Source of the DNA: Leisingera caerulea DSM 24564
Lineage (GTDB): Bacteria; Pseudomonadota; Alphaproteobacteria; Rhodobacterales; Rhodobacteraceae
Reading direction: 5' to 3'
Length of the DNA stretch: 64,000 nucleotides
NCBI RefSeq assembly: GCF_000473325.1
Contig: NZ_KI421513.1
Coordinates: 294,217-358,216 of the forward strand
Numbering within the stretch: position 1 is the first letter of the stretch; each line of letters starts with the position of its first letter. Made by a program: the position numbers and the translations under genes. Under the pieces are notes generated by a model. The model was not told the DNA's origin and did no database searches. It saw only the letters and a program-made list of their open reading frames with translations. Positions 17,182-25,728 of this stretch are shown here, piece by piece.

Positions 17182-17685
17182 ATGGCCACAACCGGCATAA
17201 ATCGCAAAGCGGATGCTCAGGGTCCGGCGGAGGGTCAGAATGACGTTATGCGCGTCTGCAATCTGCTTGGCGAAAGCAAGGTCATTAAACGTCCAGTCCG
17301 CACCTCATTGGAGGCGCACGACCTGATCGCAGATGGGCTACCGCTTCAGGCTCTCTTATTTTTGATAGACGGGGTGCAGGTGCTTACGACAGGTGACGCA
17401 CTTCACAAGGCTGTGGGGCTCAGTCATCGCAAGCTTATGCGGCGGAAACCGGGAGCCCAAAGAAAGACGCTTTCAATGGAACTTGGCAGCCGGATCTGGC
17501 GCTTTGCCGACATCCTTTCCAAGGCTTCGGACGTTTTGGGAGACCAGAAGCTGGCAAAGGCGTGGCTTCTGGAACCTGCATTCGGTCTCGACCGGCGAAG
17601 GCCCATCGACCTTCTGGGGACAGCTGCTGGAACCAAAGCAATTGAAGACCACATCGCCAGAATGGACTATGGGGTTTACTCTTAA
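17182..17685 (+). CDS. Orphan Xre/MbcA/ParS-type antitoxin
   Basis: A 167-residue protein with an N-terminal helical DNA-binding-like part and the C-terminal antitoxin/toxin-binding domain of the Xre/MbcA/ParS family. The latter shows ASDVLGDQKLAKAWLLEPAF, RRPIDLL and TKAIEDHIARMDYG, the last being the hallmark tail. In intact systems a RES-domain toxin starts within a few bases of this stop. Here the 391 bases downstream contain no RES reading frame, so the toxin appears lost. Start supported by AGGGAGG six bases upstream of the ATG. It sits between the IS91-type unit and nrdJ, consistent with a decayed accessory region. Confidence 0.85.
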   Translation: MATTGINRKADAQGPAEGQNDVMRVCNLLGESKVIKRPVRTSLEAHDLIADGLPLQALLFLIDGVQVLTTGDALHKAVGLSHRKLMRRKPGAQRKTLSMELGSRIWRFADILSKASDVLGDQKLAKAWLLEPAFGLDRRRPIDLLGTAAGTKAIEDHIARMDYGVYS

Positions 17686-18076
17686 TCCCATCTTGCCGTT
17701 CGTTCTGTCGCCTTGATCATAAACGTGGTGCGCCGCTCATGCTCAATGACGGACGTCTGCCACCTCAATCGCTTCAGTGAAGGCTAGCTTCCGATCGAGA
17801 CACGCAGGTTCAGCCTGCGCTTGCGTCAACCGACGCCTGTCGCCCTCAACGCGGACAAAAAGTTCCGAAATGCCCTTTGTTTTGGGGGTGGAACACGGCC
17901 CAGCCGAGAAACAAAGAGCTGGCGGAGCAATGCTCCGCCAGCTCAATAAGTTCAAAAAGGTGGCCAGAGCTGAGGGCCGAAAGGGCATTCATTTACCCCC
18001 TTGACACCCCTTGCGCAGACTTTTGCTTTCGTTTGCGCATTCATTTGCCTTCTCTGACTCTATAACTGCCCGGCCT
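17686..18076. other. Gene-free stretch between the antitoxin and nrdJ
   Basis: No reading frame is supported. The only clear structure is the long hairpin at 17916-17944, listed separately. The sequence on the minus strand resembles decayed repeat material rather than a gene, and no RES toxin fragment was recognised. Confidence 0.5.
17916..17944. terminator. 13-bp perfect hairpin between convergent antitoxin and nrdJ genes
   Basis: A perfect inverted repeat with arms GAGCTGGCGGAGC and GCTCCGCCAGCTC around an AAT loop. It lies between two convergent genes, where a bidirectional terminator would fit. There is no clean run of T on either side, so factor-independent termination is only probable. 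Confidence 0.5.
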
Positions 18077-20374
18077 TCACCCGCACTTCGAATGGCCGCA
18101 GCTGCGGCAGGTCATGCAGCCTTCGACCATTTGCATGTCGAACTGGCCGCAACTGGGGCACGCCTTGCCGCGCGGTGCGTTCAGGTTCACCACCTGCGCC
18201 TGCGGGTCGGATTTCAGCCCCATGCCCTCGCCTTCCAGGAAGCCGGTCTTGATCATGTGGGTCTCGATCACACCGCCGATCGCCGCCAGGATCGAGGGGA
18301 TGTATTTGCCCTGCACCCAGGCGCCGCCGCGCGGGTCGAATACCGCTTTCAGCTCCTCAACCACGAACGACACGTCGCCGCCGCGTCGGAACACTGCCGA
18401 AATCATCCGGGTCAGCGCCAGGGTCCAGGCGTAGTGCTCCATATTCTTGGAGTTGATGAACACCTCGAACGGGCGGCGGTGGCCGTTGATGATGATATCG
18501 TTGATGGTCAGGTAGATCGCGTGCTCGGAATCCGGCCATTTCAGCTTGTAGGTATGGCCCTCCAGCGACTGCGGACGGTCCAGCGGCTCGGACATATAGA
18601 CGACCTCGGCCCCGTTCTCGTCCACGTCGCTTTCATGCGGCGCCTTGGCGGTCTCGCCCGGCGCGGTGTCGGCACTTTCGCTCACCGACAGGACCGATCC
18701 GGTCACGTCGTTCGGGCGGTAGGTGGTACAGCCCTTGCAGCCCTGATCCCAGGCTTGCATGTAGACATCCTTGAAGTCGTCAAAGGAAATGTCTTCCGGG
18801 CAGTTGATGGTCTTGGAGATCGACGAGTCGATCCATTTCTGCGCCGCCGCCTGCATCTTGACGTGGGCCGCGGGGCTCAGCGTCTGGGCGTTGACGAAGT
18901 AATCGGGCAGCTTCGCGCCGGCGCCGAACTTCTCGCGGTACATCTGCACCGCGTAATCGACCACTTCCTCCTCGGTGCGGCTGCCGTCCTTCTGCAGCAC
19001 CTTGCGGGTATAAGCATAGGCAAACACCGGCTCAATGCCCGAGGACACGTTGCCCGCGTAAAGGGAAATGGTGCCGGTCGGCGCAATCGAGGTCAGCAGC
19101 GCATTGCGGATGCCGTGCTCGCGGATGGCATCGCGCACGTCCTCGTCCATGTTCAGCATGTTGCCGGAGTTCAAATAGGCCTCCGCGTCGAACAGCGGGA
19201 ACGCGCCCTTTTCCTTGGCCAATTCCACCGACGCCAGATACGCGGCGCGGGCAATTGCGTGCAGCCAGCGGTCGGTCTGACGCGCCGCTTCGTCGGAGCC
19301 ATACTCCAGACCCAGCATCAAGAGCGCATCCGCCAGGCCGGTGACGCCCAGGCCGATCCGGCGCTTGTTCTTGGCCTCTTCCGCTTGCGCGTCCAGCGGG
19401 AACTTGGAGACGTCCACCACATTGTCCATCATCCGCACGGCGGTGGCGACCAGCTCCTGCATCATCTCCTGGTCCAGGTGCGCGTCTTTCTCAAACGGAT
19501 TAGCTACCAGCCGCGCCATGTTGATCGAGCCCAGCAGGCAGGCACCGTAGGGCGGCAGCGGCTGCTCGCCGCAGGGGTTGGTGGCGCAGATGTTCTCGAT
19601 GTAGTTGAGGTTGTTGGCCTTGTTGATGCGGTCGATGAAGATCACGCCCGGCTCGGCGTAATCATAAGTCGCCTGCATGATCTTGTTCCACAGATCGCGT
19701 GCTTCGACCGTGTGATAGACCTTGCCGTCGAACACCAGCTCCCAGGAGCCATCTGCCTTCACCGCTTCCATGAAGGCATCGGTGACCAGCACCGACATGT
19801 TGAACATGCGCAGGCGCGCCGGGTCGGATTTGGCGGTAATGAACTGCTCGATATCCGGGTGGTCGCAGCGCATGGTCGCCATCATCGCGCCGCGGCGGCT
19901 GCCGGCCGACATGATGGTGCGGCACATCGCGTCCCACACATCCATGAACGACAGCGGGCCGGAGGCATCCGCCGCCACGCCCTTCACATCGGCGCCGCGC
20001 GGCCGGATGGTCGAGAAGTCATAGCCGATGCCGCCGCCCTGCTGCATCGTCAGCGCTGCCTCTTTCAGCATGTCGAAGATGCCCGACATGCTGTCCGGGA
20101 TGGTGCCCATCACAAAGCAGTTGAACAAGGTCACCTGGCGCGCGGTGCCGGCGCCTGCGGTGATCCGGCCCGCCGGCAGGTATTTGAAGTCTTCCAGCGC
20201 GCCGAAAAACTTCTCTTCCCACGCTTCCGGCTCTTTTTCCGCCCGCGCCAGATCCCGCGCAATCCGCCGCCAGGTATCCTCGACGGTCACGTCGATCGGC
20301 GCGCCATCGGCCTGCTTGAAACGGTATTTCATATCCCAGATCTGCTCGGCAATGGGGGCGGCAAAGCGGCTCAT
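18077..20374 (-). CDS. nrdJ: Adenosylcobalamin-dependent class II ribonucleotide reductase
   Basis: A 765-residue enzyme that reduces ribonucleotides to deoxyribonucleotides with an adenosylcobalamin-derived thiyl radical. Visible features: FNCFVMGTIPDSMSGIFD, QQGGGIGYDFSTIRP, the active-site stretch NPCGEQPLPPYGACLLGSIN with Asn/Cys/Glu, PTGTISLYAGN, and a C-terminal zinc/redox tail CPSCGQFDMQ then CMTCRSCGHSKCG. The class II assignment follows from this layout and the absence of an nrdB partner. No cobalamin riboswitch was recognised upstream. Paired NrdR-like boxes and DnaA boxes lie 120-210 bases upstream of its ATG. Confidence 0.96.
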   Translation of the reverse strand: MSRFAAPIAEQIWDMKYRFKQADGAPIDVTVEDTWRRIARDLARAEKEPEAWEEKFFGALEDFKYLPAGRITAGAGTARQVTLFNCFVMGTIPDSMSGIFDMLKEAALTMQQGGGIGYDFSTIRPRGADVKGVAADASGPLSFMDVWDAMCRTIMSAGSRRGAMMATMRCDHPDIEQFITAKSDPARLRMFNMSVLVTDAFMEAVKADGSWELVFDGKVYHTVEARDLWNKIMQATYDYAEPGVIFIDRINKANNLNYIENICATNPCGEQPLPPYGACLLGSINMARLVANPFEKDAHLDQEMMQELVATAVRMMDNVVDVSKFPLDAQAEEAKNKRRIGLGVTGLADALLMLGLEYGSDEAARQTDRWLHAIARAAYLASVELAKEKGAFPLFDAEAYLNSGNMLNMDEDVRDAIREHGIRNALLTSIAPTGTISLYAGNVSSGIEPVFAYAYTRKVLQKDGSRTEEEVVDYAVQMYREKFGAGAKLPDYFVNAQTLSPAAHVKMQAAAQKWIDSSISKTINCPEDISFDDFKDVYMQAWDQGCKGCTTYRPNDVTGSVLSVSESADTAPGETAKAPHESDVDENGAEVVYMSEPLDRPQSLEGHTYKLKWPDSEHAIYLTINDIIINGHRRPFEVFINSKNMEHYAWTLALTRMISAVFRRGGDVSFVVEELKAVFDPRGGAWVQGKYIPSILAAIGGVIETHMIKTGFLEGEGMGLKSDPQAQVVNLNAPRGKACPSCGQFDMQMVEGCMTCRSCGHSKCG

Positions 20375-20496
20375 GTGTCGGTCCTTTGAGTCGTGTGGCG
20401 TCTAAGCGTCGGAAAAAGCGGCTCCGGCGCGGGAAATTACCCCCGGCGGCGAATCCGCATATTGTTAATGCTTTCTTGCAGCAAAAGCGTGGAGGA

Positions 20497-20543
20497 ACAC
20501 AATACCTTGAAGGCAGCGATCAGTAAACTACTATATACTGTCA
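20497..20543. promoter_or_regulatory. Two NrdR-like boxes 31 bases apart upstream of nrdJ
   Basis: Box 1 at 20497-20512 (ACACAATACCTTGAAG) and box 2 at 20528-20543 (CTACTATATACTGTCA) each match the known NrdR consensus ACACWATATATWGTGT at 11 of 16 positions. Their start-to-start distance is exactly 31 bases, the three-helical-turn spacing typical of paired NrdR sites. They lie in the divergent region between nrdJ and the DUF1489 gene, so repression of nrdJ by NrdR is the likely purpose. Confidence 0.5.
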
Positions 20544-20559
20544 GAACTCTGGACGACTC

Positions 20560-20579
20560 TGTGGGGAACCTGTGGATAA
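20560..20579 (-). promoter_or_regulatory. Tandem DnaA boxes at the nrdJ/DUF1489 intergenic region
   Basis: Read on the minus strand, TTATCCACA (20571-20579) is a perfect DnaA box and TTCCCCACA (20560-20568) differs from the consensus TTWTNCACA at one position. They point the same way and start 11 bases apart, about one helical turn. DnaA control of a reductase gene is known for E. coli nrdAB; here it is inferred from position. The perfect box overlaps the GTG start of the DUF1489 gene, so coincidence is possible. Confidence 0.45.
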
Positions 20580-21003
20580 ACGCGTGAATCTTGTGAAGCT
20601 TTCGGTGGGCACCGAAAGCGTCGAAAGCCTGATGGCCTGGCAAGCGATGCGCCGCAAGGATTTGCCCGGCGGCCTGCCCCGCCATGTCACCCGCATGTGG
20701 CCCAAGCGCGAGGCCGAAATCCTCAACGGCGGTTCGATTTACTGGGTGATCAAGGGGCTGATCCAATGCCGCCAGCGCATTCTGCGGCTGGATGAGGTGA
20801 CGGGCGAGGACGGCATCCGCCGCTGCGCTATCGTGCTTGACCCGGAACTGCACCGCACTCACACGGCGCAAAAACGCCCGTTTCAGGGCTGGCGCTACCT
20901 GAAGCCCGAAGAATCGCCCGCCGACCTGCCCGCAGGCAAAAGCCAGGAAGAGCCGCTGCCGCCGGAGCTGTCGCAGGCGCTGGCCGAGATTGGCGTGATC
21001 TGA
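20572..21003 (+). CDS. DUF1489 family protein
   Basis: A 143-residue cytoplasmic protein of an alphaproteobacterial family of unknown function. Characteristic parts are VNLVKLSVGTESVESLMAWQ, TRMWPKREAEIL, GGSIYWVIKGLIQCRQRIL and RPFQGWRYL. A GTG at 20572 or at 20584 may start the protein; the shorter version, beginning MNLVKLSVG, matches the usual family N-terminus better. It diverges from nrdJ and shares its regulatory region. Confidence 0.85.
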   Translation: MDKRVNLVKLSVGTESVESLMAWQAMRRKDLPGGLPRHVTRMWPKREAEILNGGSIYWVIKGLIQCRQRILRLDEVTGEDGIRRCAIVLDPELHRTHTAQKRPFQGWRYLKPEESPADLPAGKSQEEPLPPELSQALAEIGVI

Positions 21004-21023
21004 TCCGGCCGCTGCGGCGGCCT

Positions 21024-21047
21024 GGGCAGGCGGCAACCCGCCTGCCC
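21024..21047. terminator. 10-bp GC-rich hairpin between convergent genes
   Basis: Arms GGGCAGGCGG and CCGCCTGCCC with a CAAC loop lie 20 bases after the DUF1489 stop and 26 before the DJ-1/PfpI stop. It could serve both genes. There is no T-run. Confidence 0.45.
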
Positions 21048-21072
21048 CGCCTGCCCCGCCTGCACTGTCAGA

Positions 21073-21750
21073 TTATTTCAGCAGTGCCAGCAGCTCTTTT
21101 GCAGCGGCTTCCGACGACGCCGGGTTCTGGCCGGTGACCAGCTTGCCGTCGACCTCGACGTAAGAGGCCCAGTCATCGCCCTTGCGGTAGTCGGCGCCTT
21201 TGTCCTTCAGCATGTCCTCGACCAGGAAGGGCACCACATCGGTCAGGCCCACGCCCTCTTCCTCGCCATTGGTAAAGCCGGTCACGCGGCGGCCCTTGAC
21301 CAGCGGCGCGCCATCGCTGCTCTTCACGTGGCGGAAAACCCCCGGCGCGTGGCAGACGGCCCCGATCGGCCGGTCTGCGGCGGCAAAGCTTTCCAGCAGC
21401 TTACGGCTGTCCGCACTCTCGGCCAGATCCCACAGCGGGCCGTGGCCGCCGGGATAAAAGACCGCATCAAACTCGTCCGCTTCGACGCCGGACAGTTTCA
21501 CCGTATTGGCCAGCGCCTGCTGGGCGGCATCATCCTGCTTGAACCGGCGGGTGGCATCGGTCTGGGCGTCCTCAGAGTCCGACTTCGGGTCCAGCGGCGG
21601 CTGGCCGCCCTCGGGCGAGGCCAGAGTGATCTCGGCGCCGGCATCGCGCAGCACGTAATAAGGCGCGGCGAATTCCTCCAGCCAGAACCCGGTTTTTTCC
21701 CCGGTGTCCCCCAGCTGATCGTGCGACGTCAAAACCATTAGAATCTTCAT
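21073..21750 (-). CDS. DJ-1/PfpI-family protein (type 1 glutamine amidotransferase-like)
   Basis: A 225-residue protein of the Hsp31-like branch of the DJ-1/PfpI family. The nucleophile elbow AVCHAPGVF gives Cys133-His134. The acidic residue in GEKTGFWLEEFAAPYYVL and the YPGGHGPLWDL loop complete the site. Members act as glyoxalase III, deglycase or chaperone in stress; which applies here is unclear. The ATG at 21750 has an AAAGGACAG ribosome site, better than an in-frame start 30 bases upstream. Confidence 0.88.
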   Translation of the reverse strand: MKILMVLTSHDQLGDTGEKTGFWLEEFAAPYYVLRDAGAEITLASPEGGQPPLDPKSDSEDAQTDATRRFKQDDAAQQALANTVKLSGVEADEFDAVFYPGGHGPLWDLAESADSRKLLESFAAADRPIGAVCHAPGVFRHVKSSDGAPLVKGRRVTGFTNGEEEGVGLTDVVPFLVEDMLKDKGADYRKGDDWASYVEVDGKLVTGQNPASSEAAAKELLALLK

Positions 21751-21893
21751 AGCCTGTCCTTTCAGTTGGAGTGTACCCACCCCAGCTAAGGCCGGCGCCG
21801 CGGATTTAAACCCGGGCGCCGGAGAAAGGCATCACGCGGTGATCACGGTTTCTTGAGCGTGCGGCACCGGCCGTGAAGACACGGCCGCCGCGC

Positions 21894-22592
21894 TCAGACG
21901 CGCTTTTCCAGGAAATCCAGCAGCGTATTCAGCGCCGCCTTGTCCTCGGCCGCGTATTTCGCCACCCGGCTGCGCCACAGGGTTGCCTGCGACTTCAGCA
22001 CCAGCCCGTCGCTCAAGAGCTTCAGGTGGTTGGCCCGCAGGGTTTCGCCGGTGGATGTGATATCTGCCACCATCTCGGCGGTTTCATTCTTCACCGTGCC
22101 TTCGGTCGCGCCCTGGCTGTCCACCAGCTTGTAATCCGCAACCCCGGCATCGGTCAGGAATTCCCGCACCAGCCGGTGGTACTTGGTGGCAATCCGCAGC
22201 CGGTGGCCATGCTGGGTGCGGAAGGCCGAAGCCACCGCATCAAGGTCATCCAGCGTATCCACGTCGATCCAGAACTGCGGCACTGCCAGCACCAGGTCGG
22301 CGTGGCCGAACCCCAGCTCCGCCAGGCTCTCCACCTGCTGCTCGAACCGCGGCAGCTTCTCCTGCACCAGATCGGTGCCGGTGACGCCCAGGTGAATGCG
22401 CCCCGCCGCCAGCTCGCGCGGGATCTCGCCCGCCGACAGCAGCACCAGCTCCATATTCGACACACCCTCGACAGCGCCGGCGTACTCCCGGTCGGATCCG
22501 GTCCGCGACAAGGTCACGCCGCGCTTGGCGAACCAGTCAAAGGTTTTTTCCATCAGCCGCCCCTTGGACGGCACCCCCAGCTTCAAGGTCAT
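21894..22592 (-). CDS. hisG: ATP phosphoribosyltransferase, short form
   Basis: It catalyses the first step of histidine synthesis, ATP plus PRPP to phosphoribosyl-ATP. The protein has 232 residues, lacks the C-terminal regulatory ACT-like domain and so needs HisZ. Visible motifs are LGVPSKGRLMEKTFDWF, HLGVTGTDLV and the PRPP-binding EGTVKNETAEMVADITSTGETLRAN. The ATG overlaps the hisZ stop by 4 bases. It is the last gene of the hisS-hisZ-hisG unit. Confidence 0.96.
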   Translation of the reverse strand: MTLKLGVPSKGRLMEKTFDWFAKRGVTLSRTGSDREYAGAVEGVSNMELVLLSAGEIPRELAAGRIHLGVTGTDLVQEKLPRFEQQVESLAELGFGHADLVLAVPQFWIDVDTLDDLDAVASAFRTQHGHRLRIATKYHRLVREFLTDAGVADYKLVDSQGATEGTVKNETAEMVADITSTGETLRANHLKLLSDGLVLKSQATLWRSRVAKYAAEDKAALNTLLDFLEKRV

Positions 22593-23677
22593 GCGCGTGC
22601 CTCCTCCAGCTGCAGCATCAGGTCCGGGCGCAGCACGCCGCCCACTGCCGGGATCTCCTCGCCGCCACCCAGCTGCCGGGTCAGCGCGTCATAGCGCCCG
22701 CCGCTGGCCACCGGCGGCAGATCAGGCCGCGCCTCGGCATAGAAGCCAAAGACAAACCCGTCGTAATATTCCATCGAGGTGCGCCCGTAAGAGGCCTCGA
22801 AATCGAGGTTCTCCACATCCACCCCGCGCGCCTTCATCGCCGCGGTGCGCCCGTCCAGCCGGTCCAGCGCCGCATTGATCTGCGGCAGGTCCACGGCAAT
22901 GTCGCGCATCTGCTCAGTGGCAAAGGGCACCGTCTCCCGCACCGCCATCAGCGCCTCCAGCGCCAGCAGCTCATGCTCAGCAATCGGCGGCGCCTTGGCA
23001 TCCTCGCGCAGCGCATCGACCCGCGCCTGGACTTCGGCCGCGCGGCGCTTGCCCAGCTCCACAGCCGAACCGGTCAGATCGCCCTCGGTTTCCAGCAGCT
23101 TTTTGCGGCTTTCCGGCACCGGGGCGCGGCCCGCAAAACGGTCCAGCAAGGAGCGGAACCGGCGCGGCCGCCAGATGTGGCGCATCAGCGCTGCCTTGCG
23201 TTTCTCCGTGGTGTTCAGCCCCTGCACAGCGGCCATCAGAATTCCGATGTCACCGGTTGCCGCCCGCAAGGGCAACCCGCGCACCTGCAGCGCAAACAGC
23301 GAAAACACCTCCGCATCCGCAGCCGCCGCATCGTTGCGCTCAAACACCTCATAACCGACCTGCAGGTATTCGTTGGGCCGGTCCGGAAAATGCTCCTGAC
23401 GGCGGAAAACCTCGCCCGAATAGGTATAGCGCGCAGGCTCGGCACCGTGGCGCATATGCGCTTCTACCACCGGCACGGTGAAATCCGGGCGCAGCATCTG
23501 CTCGCCGCGCAGCGCGTCCGAAGTCACATAGGCGCGCGCCCGGATGTCCTCGCCGTAAAGATCCAGCAATGTGCCGGCCGGCTGCAGCAGCGGCGTATCC
23601 ACCACCTGCGCGCCAGCGGCCTCGAAGCGGACCCGCAGCTGCGCTGCGCGCGCCTGAATGTCAGAACGAACCGCCAT
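22589..23677 (-). CDS. hisZ: ATP phosphoribosyltransferase regulatory subunit
   Basis: A 362-residue HisRS paralogue without tRNA-charging function that forms a hetero-octamer with short HisG and confers histidine feedback. It keeps the class II synthetase-like core (MLRPDFTVPVVEAHM, FRRQEHFPDRPNEYLQVGYEVFE, ASGGRYDALTRQLGGGEEIPAVGG) but has no C-terminal anticodon-binding domain. It lies 2 bases downstream of hisS and overlaps hisG, a common alphaproteobacterial arrangement. Confidence 0.94.
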   Translation of the reverse strand: MAVRSDIQARAAQLRVRFEAAGAQVVDTPLLQPAGTLLDLYGEDIRARAYVTSDALRGEQMLRPDFTVPVVEAHMRHGAEPARYTYSGEVFRRQEHFPDRPNEYLQVGYEVFERNDAAAADAEVFSLFALQVRGLPLRAATGDIGILMAAVQGLNTTEKRKAALMRHIWRPRRFRSLLDRFAGRAPVPESRKKLLETEGDLTGSAVELGKRRAAEVQARVDALREDAKAPPIAEHELLALEALMAVRETVPFATEQMRDIAVDLPQINAALDRLDGRTAAMKARGVDVENLDFEASYGRTSMEYYDGFVFGFYAEARPDLPPVASGGRYDALTRQLGGGEEIPAVGGVLRPDLMLQLEEARA

Positions 23678-23679
23678 GA

Positions 23680-25206
23680 TCAGCCCTGCCCGTCCAGGAT
23701 TTCACGCACCTTGGCAACCAGCTCCGTGCGCGGCACTTCAAACTGGCTCGGGCGTTCCTTCCATTCTTCCAAGGTGGCGCTTTCGGCGATCTTGGCGCCC
23801 AGGATCAGGTCCTTGATCTGCACAACGCCATTGGCCTTCTCATCACCGCCTTCGATCACGGCGACCGGGGAGTTCCGCTTGTCCGCATATTTCAGCTGGT
23901 TGCCGAAGTTCTTGGGATTGCCCAGGTAAACCTCGGCCCGGATCCCCGCATTGCGCAGCTCCGCCACCATCGCCTGGTAATCCGCCATCCGGTCACGGTC
24001 CATCACGGTGACGACCACCGGTCCGGTGGCCTCCGCCGTCAGCCGCCCCTTGGCGTGCAGCGCCGCCAACAGCCTGTCGACACCAACCGAGACCCCCACC
24101 GCAGGCACTTCCTGCCCGGTGAAGCGTTTGACCAGACCGTCATAGCGCCCGCCGCCCGAGACCGAACCGAACTGCCGCTTGCGGCCCTTTTCATCCAGGA
24201 TCTCAAAGGTCAGCTCTGCCTCGAACACAGTACCAGTGTAGTAGCCAAGACCGCGCACCACAGATGGGTCGATCACAATTCGGTCAGCTCCATACCCCTG
24301 CGCAGAAAGCAGCTCAGCAATCTCTCCAAGCTCCTTAATCCCCTGGGCACCGATTTCTGACGAACCAATGGCAGCTTCAAGATTGCCCAAAGTGTCTTTG
24401 TCTGTCGCGCCCTTCGCCAAAAGGAATGAGACAATGGGTTCTATTGCGTGTTCAGTAAGACCAACGCCTTCGATGAACGCACCAGAGGCATCCTCCCGCC
24501 CTTCTCCCAGCAACTCTATAACGCCTTCAATGCCGACCTTATCAAACTTATCAATAGTTCTCAAAATGTTGGCGCGCCACTCTCCAAGATCGTCCCAATG
24601 ACCTGGAGCCTCGCCTTCTGGCCGAGGCATTGCAGCCTCTGCAGCCTCCAGCACGCCGTTCAGAACCTTGCGGTTGTTGACCCGCACCAGGTAATCGCCG
24701 CGCGGAATGCCGACGGTTTCCAGCGTGTCGGACAGCATCGCGCAGATCTCGGCGTCAGCGGCCATAGAGGCGCTGCCCACGGTATCCGCATCGCACTGAT
24801 AGAACTGGCGGAAGCGGCCCGGCCCAGGCTTTTCATTGCGCCAGACCGGCCCCATCGCATAGCGGCGGTAAGGCGTCGGCAGGTCGTTGCGGTGCTGGGC
24901 ATAAACACGCGCCAAAGGCGCCGTCAGGTCATAGCGCAGCGCCATCCAGTCGCCGTTTCCTTCGTCCTCGGTCTCCTGCCAGGCAAAAACACCCTCGTTC
25001 GGACGGTCCACGTCCGGCAGGAATTTGCCCAGCGCCTCAACGGTTTCCACCGCCGAGGACTCCAGCGCTTCAAACCCGTAATGATGATACACACCCGCGA
25101 TGGCCCGCAGCATCTCGCTGCGCTGGGTCACCTCCGCACCGAAATAGTCACGGAACCCCTTCGGCGTCTGCGCCTTGGGGCGGGGCTGTTTCTTCACTTT
25201 GGCCAT
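23680..25206 (-). CDS. hisS: Histidine-tRNA ligase
   Basis: A 508-residue class II synthetase. It begins [23 protein letters not shown] and carries motif 2 ([22 protein letters not shown]), the HisA box region [16 protein letters not shown], motif 3 ([13 protein letters not shown], then [12 protein letters not shown]) and a C-terminal anticodon-binding domain. It is about 80 residues longer than E. coli HisRS, with the extra in the centre, as usual in the alphaproteobacterial type. The stretch 24240-24650 is clearly poorer in GC and uses different synonymous codons than the rest (see findings). The ATG at 25206 is chosen because the protein start matches relatives. Confidence 0.95.
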   Translation of the reverse strand: MAKVKKQPRPKAQTPKGFRDYFGAEVTQRSEMLRAIAGVYHHYGFEALESSAVETVEALGKFLPDVDRPNEGVFAWQETEDEGNGDWMALRYDLTAPLARVYAQHRNDLPTPYRRYAMGPVWRNEKPGPGRFRQFYQCDADTVGSASMAADAEICAMLSDTLETVGIPRGDYLVRVNNRKVLNGVLEAAEAAMPRPEGEAPGHWDDLGEWRANILRTIDKFDKVGIEGVIELLGEGREDASGAFIEGVGLTEHAIEPIVSFLLAKGATDKDTLGNLEAAIGSSEIGAQGIKELGEIAELLSAQGYGADRIVIDPSVVRGLGYYTGTVFEAELTFEILDEKGRKRQFGSVSGGGRYDGLVKRFTGQEVPAVGVSVGVDRLLAALHAKGRLTAEATGPVVVTVMDRDRMADYQAMVAELRNAGIRAEVYLGNPKNFGNQLKYADKRNSPVAVIEGGDEKANGVVQIKDLILGAKIAESATLEEWKERPSQFEVPRTELVAKVREILDGQG

Positions 25207-25434
25207 ATCAGGCCTCCTCACGGGTAGCGGTTTCACTCGCCCGGCGGTCTAGCGGAAGCAGGCCGCAACAGCAAGACGAAGGCGGCGGAGGCAGTTCCGC
25301 AGCTCATTATTAAGGCATAGGGGCTGTGCCGCCCCGTGGGGGCGGACTGGCGCGGCCCGGCCTCACGTCCGGGCGGGACTTTGCATTTGAACGTTGCTCC
25401 TTTAAGAGCCCCATCAGACCTAAGGAGACACCTC

Positions 25435-25629
25435 ATGCAGCATCTGGAAGAGCAAATCGCCCATCTGACCCGCAGCGTGGAGGAAATGAGCGACGTGATC
25501 GCCCGCCAGCAGAAGGAGATCGACGTGCTGACCCGCCGCGTTGCGATGCTGATGCAGCGCGAAGCCACCCGCGAGCAGGACGGCACCGGCGGCGTGGTCT
25601 TCGGCGACGAACGCCCGCCGCATTACTGA
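25435..25629 (+). CDS. slyX: SlyX family protein
   Basis: A 64-residue protein that is nearly all coiled coil (LEEQIAHLTRSVEEMSDVIA, then VLTRRVAMLMQR) and ends in the family tail DERPPHY. The ATG follows an excellent ribosome site (TAAGGAG). Function is unknown across the family. It diverges from hisS; the intervening region holds both promoters. Confidence 0.85.
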   Translation: MQHLEEQIAHLTRSVEEMSDVIARQQKEIDVLTRRVAMLMQREATREQDGTGGVVFGDERPPHY

Positions 25630-25728
25630 GGCAGCTCAGGGTCGCGACGCCGTCGGCAGGACGCGCCCCCTGCACTAGCCCGGCTCAGGCGCGGCTACCG
25701 GTCGGCAGGTGCTGCGCAGCTTTGCGGC

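Noticed and set aside
17686..18076. RES toxin downstream of the antitoxin
   Set aside because: No frame of sufficient length or with RES-type Arg/Glu/Ser residues is present on the expected strand.
18011..20389. A 792-residue open frame opposite nrdJ
   Set aside because: His/Arg/Val-rich composition typical of an antisense frame; nrdJ on the other strand has every expected motif.
20375..20571. Cobalamin riboswitch expected upstream of a B12-dependent reductase
   Set aside because: No B12-box-like sequence or matching stem layout could be seen; the region holds NrdR-like and DnaA boxes instead.
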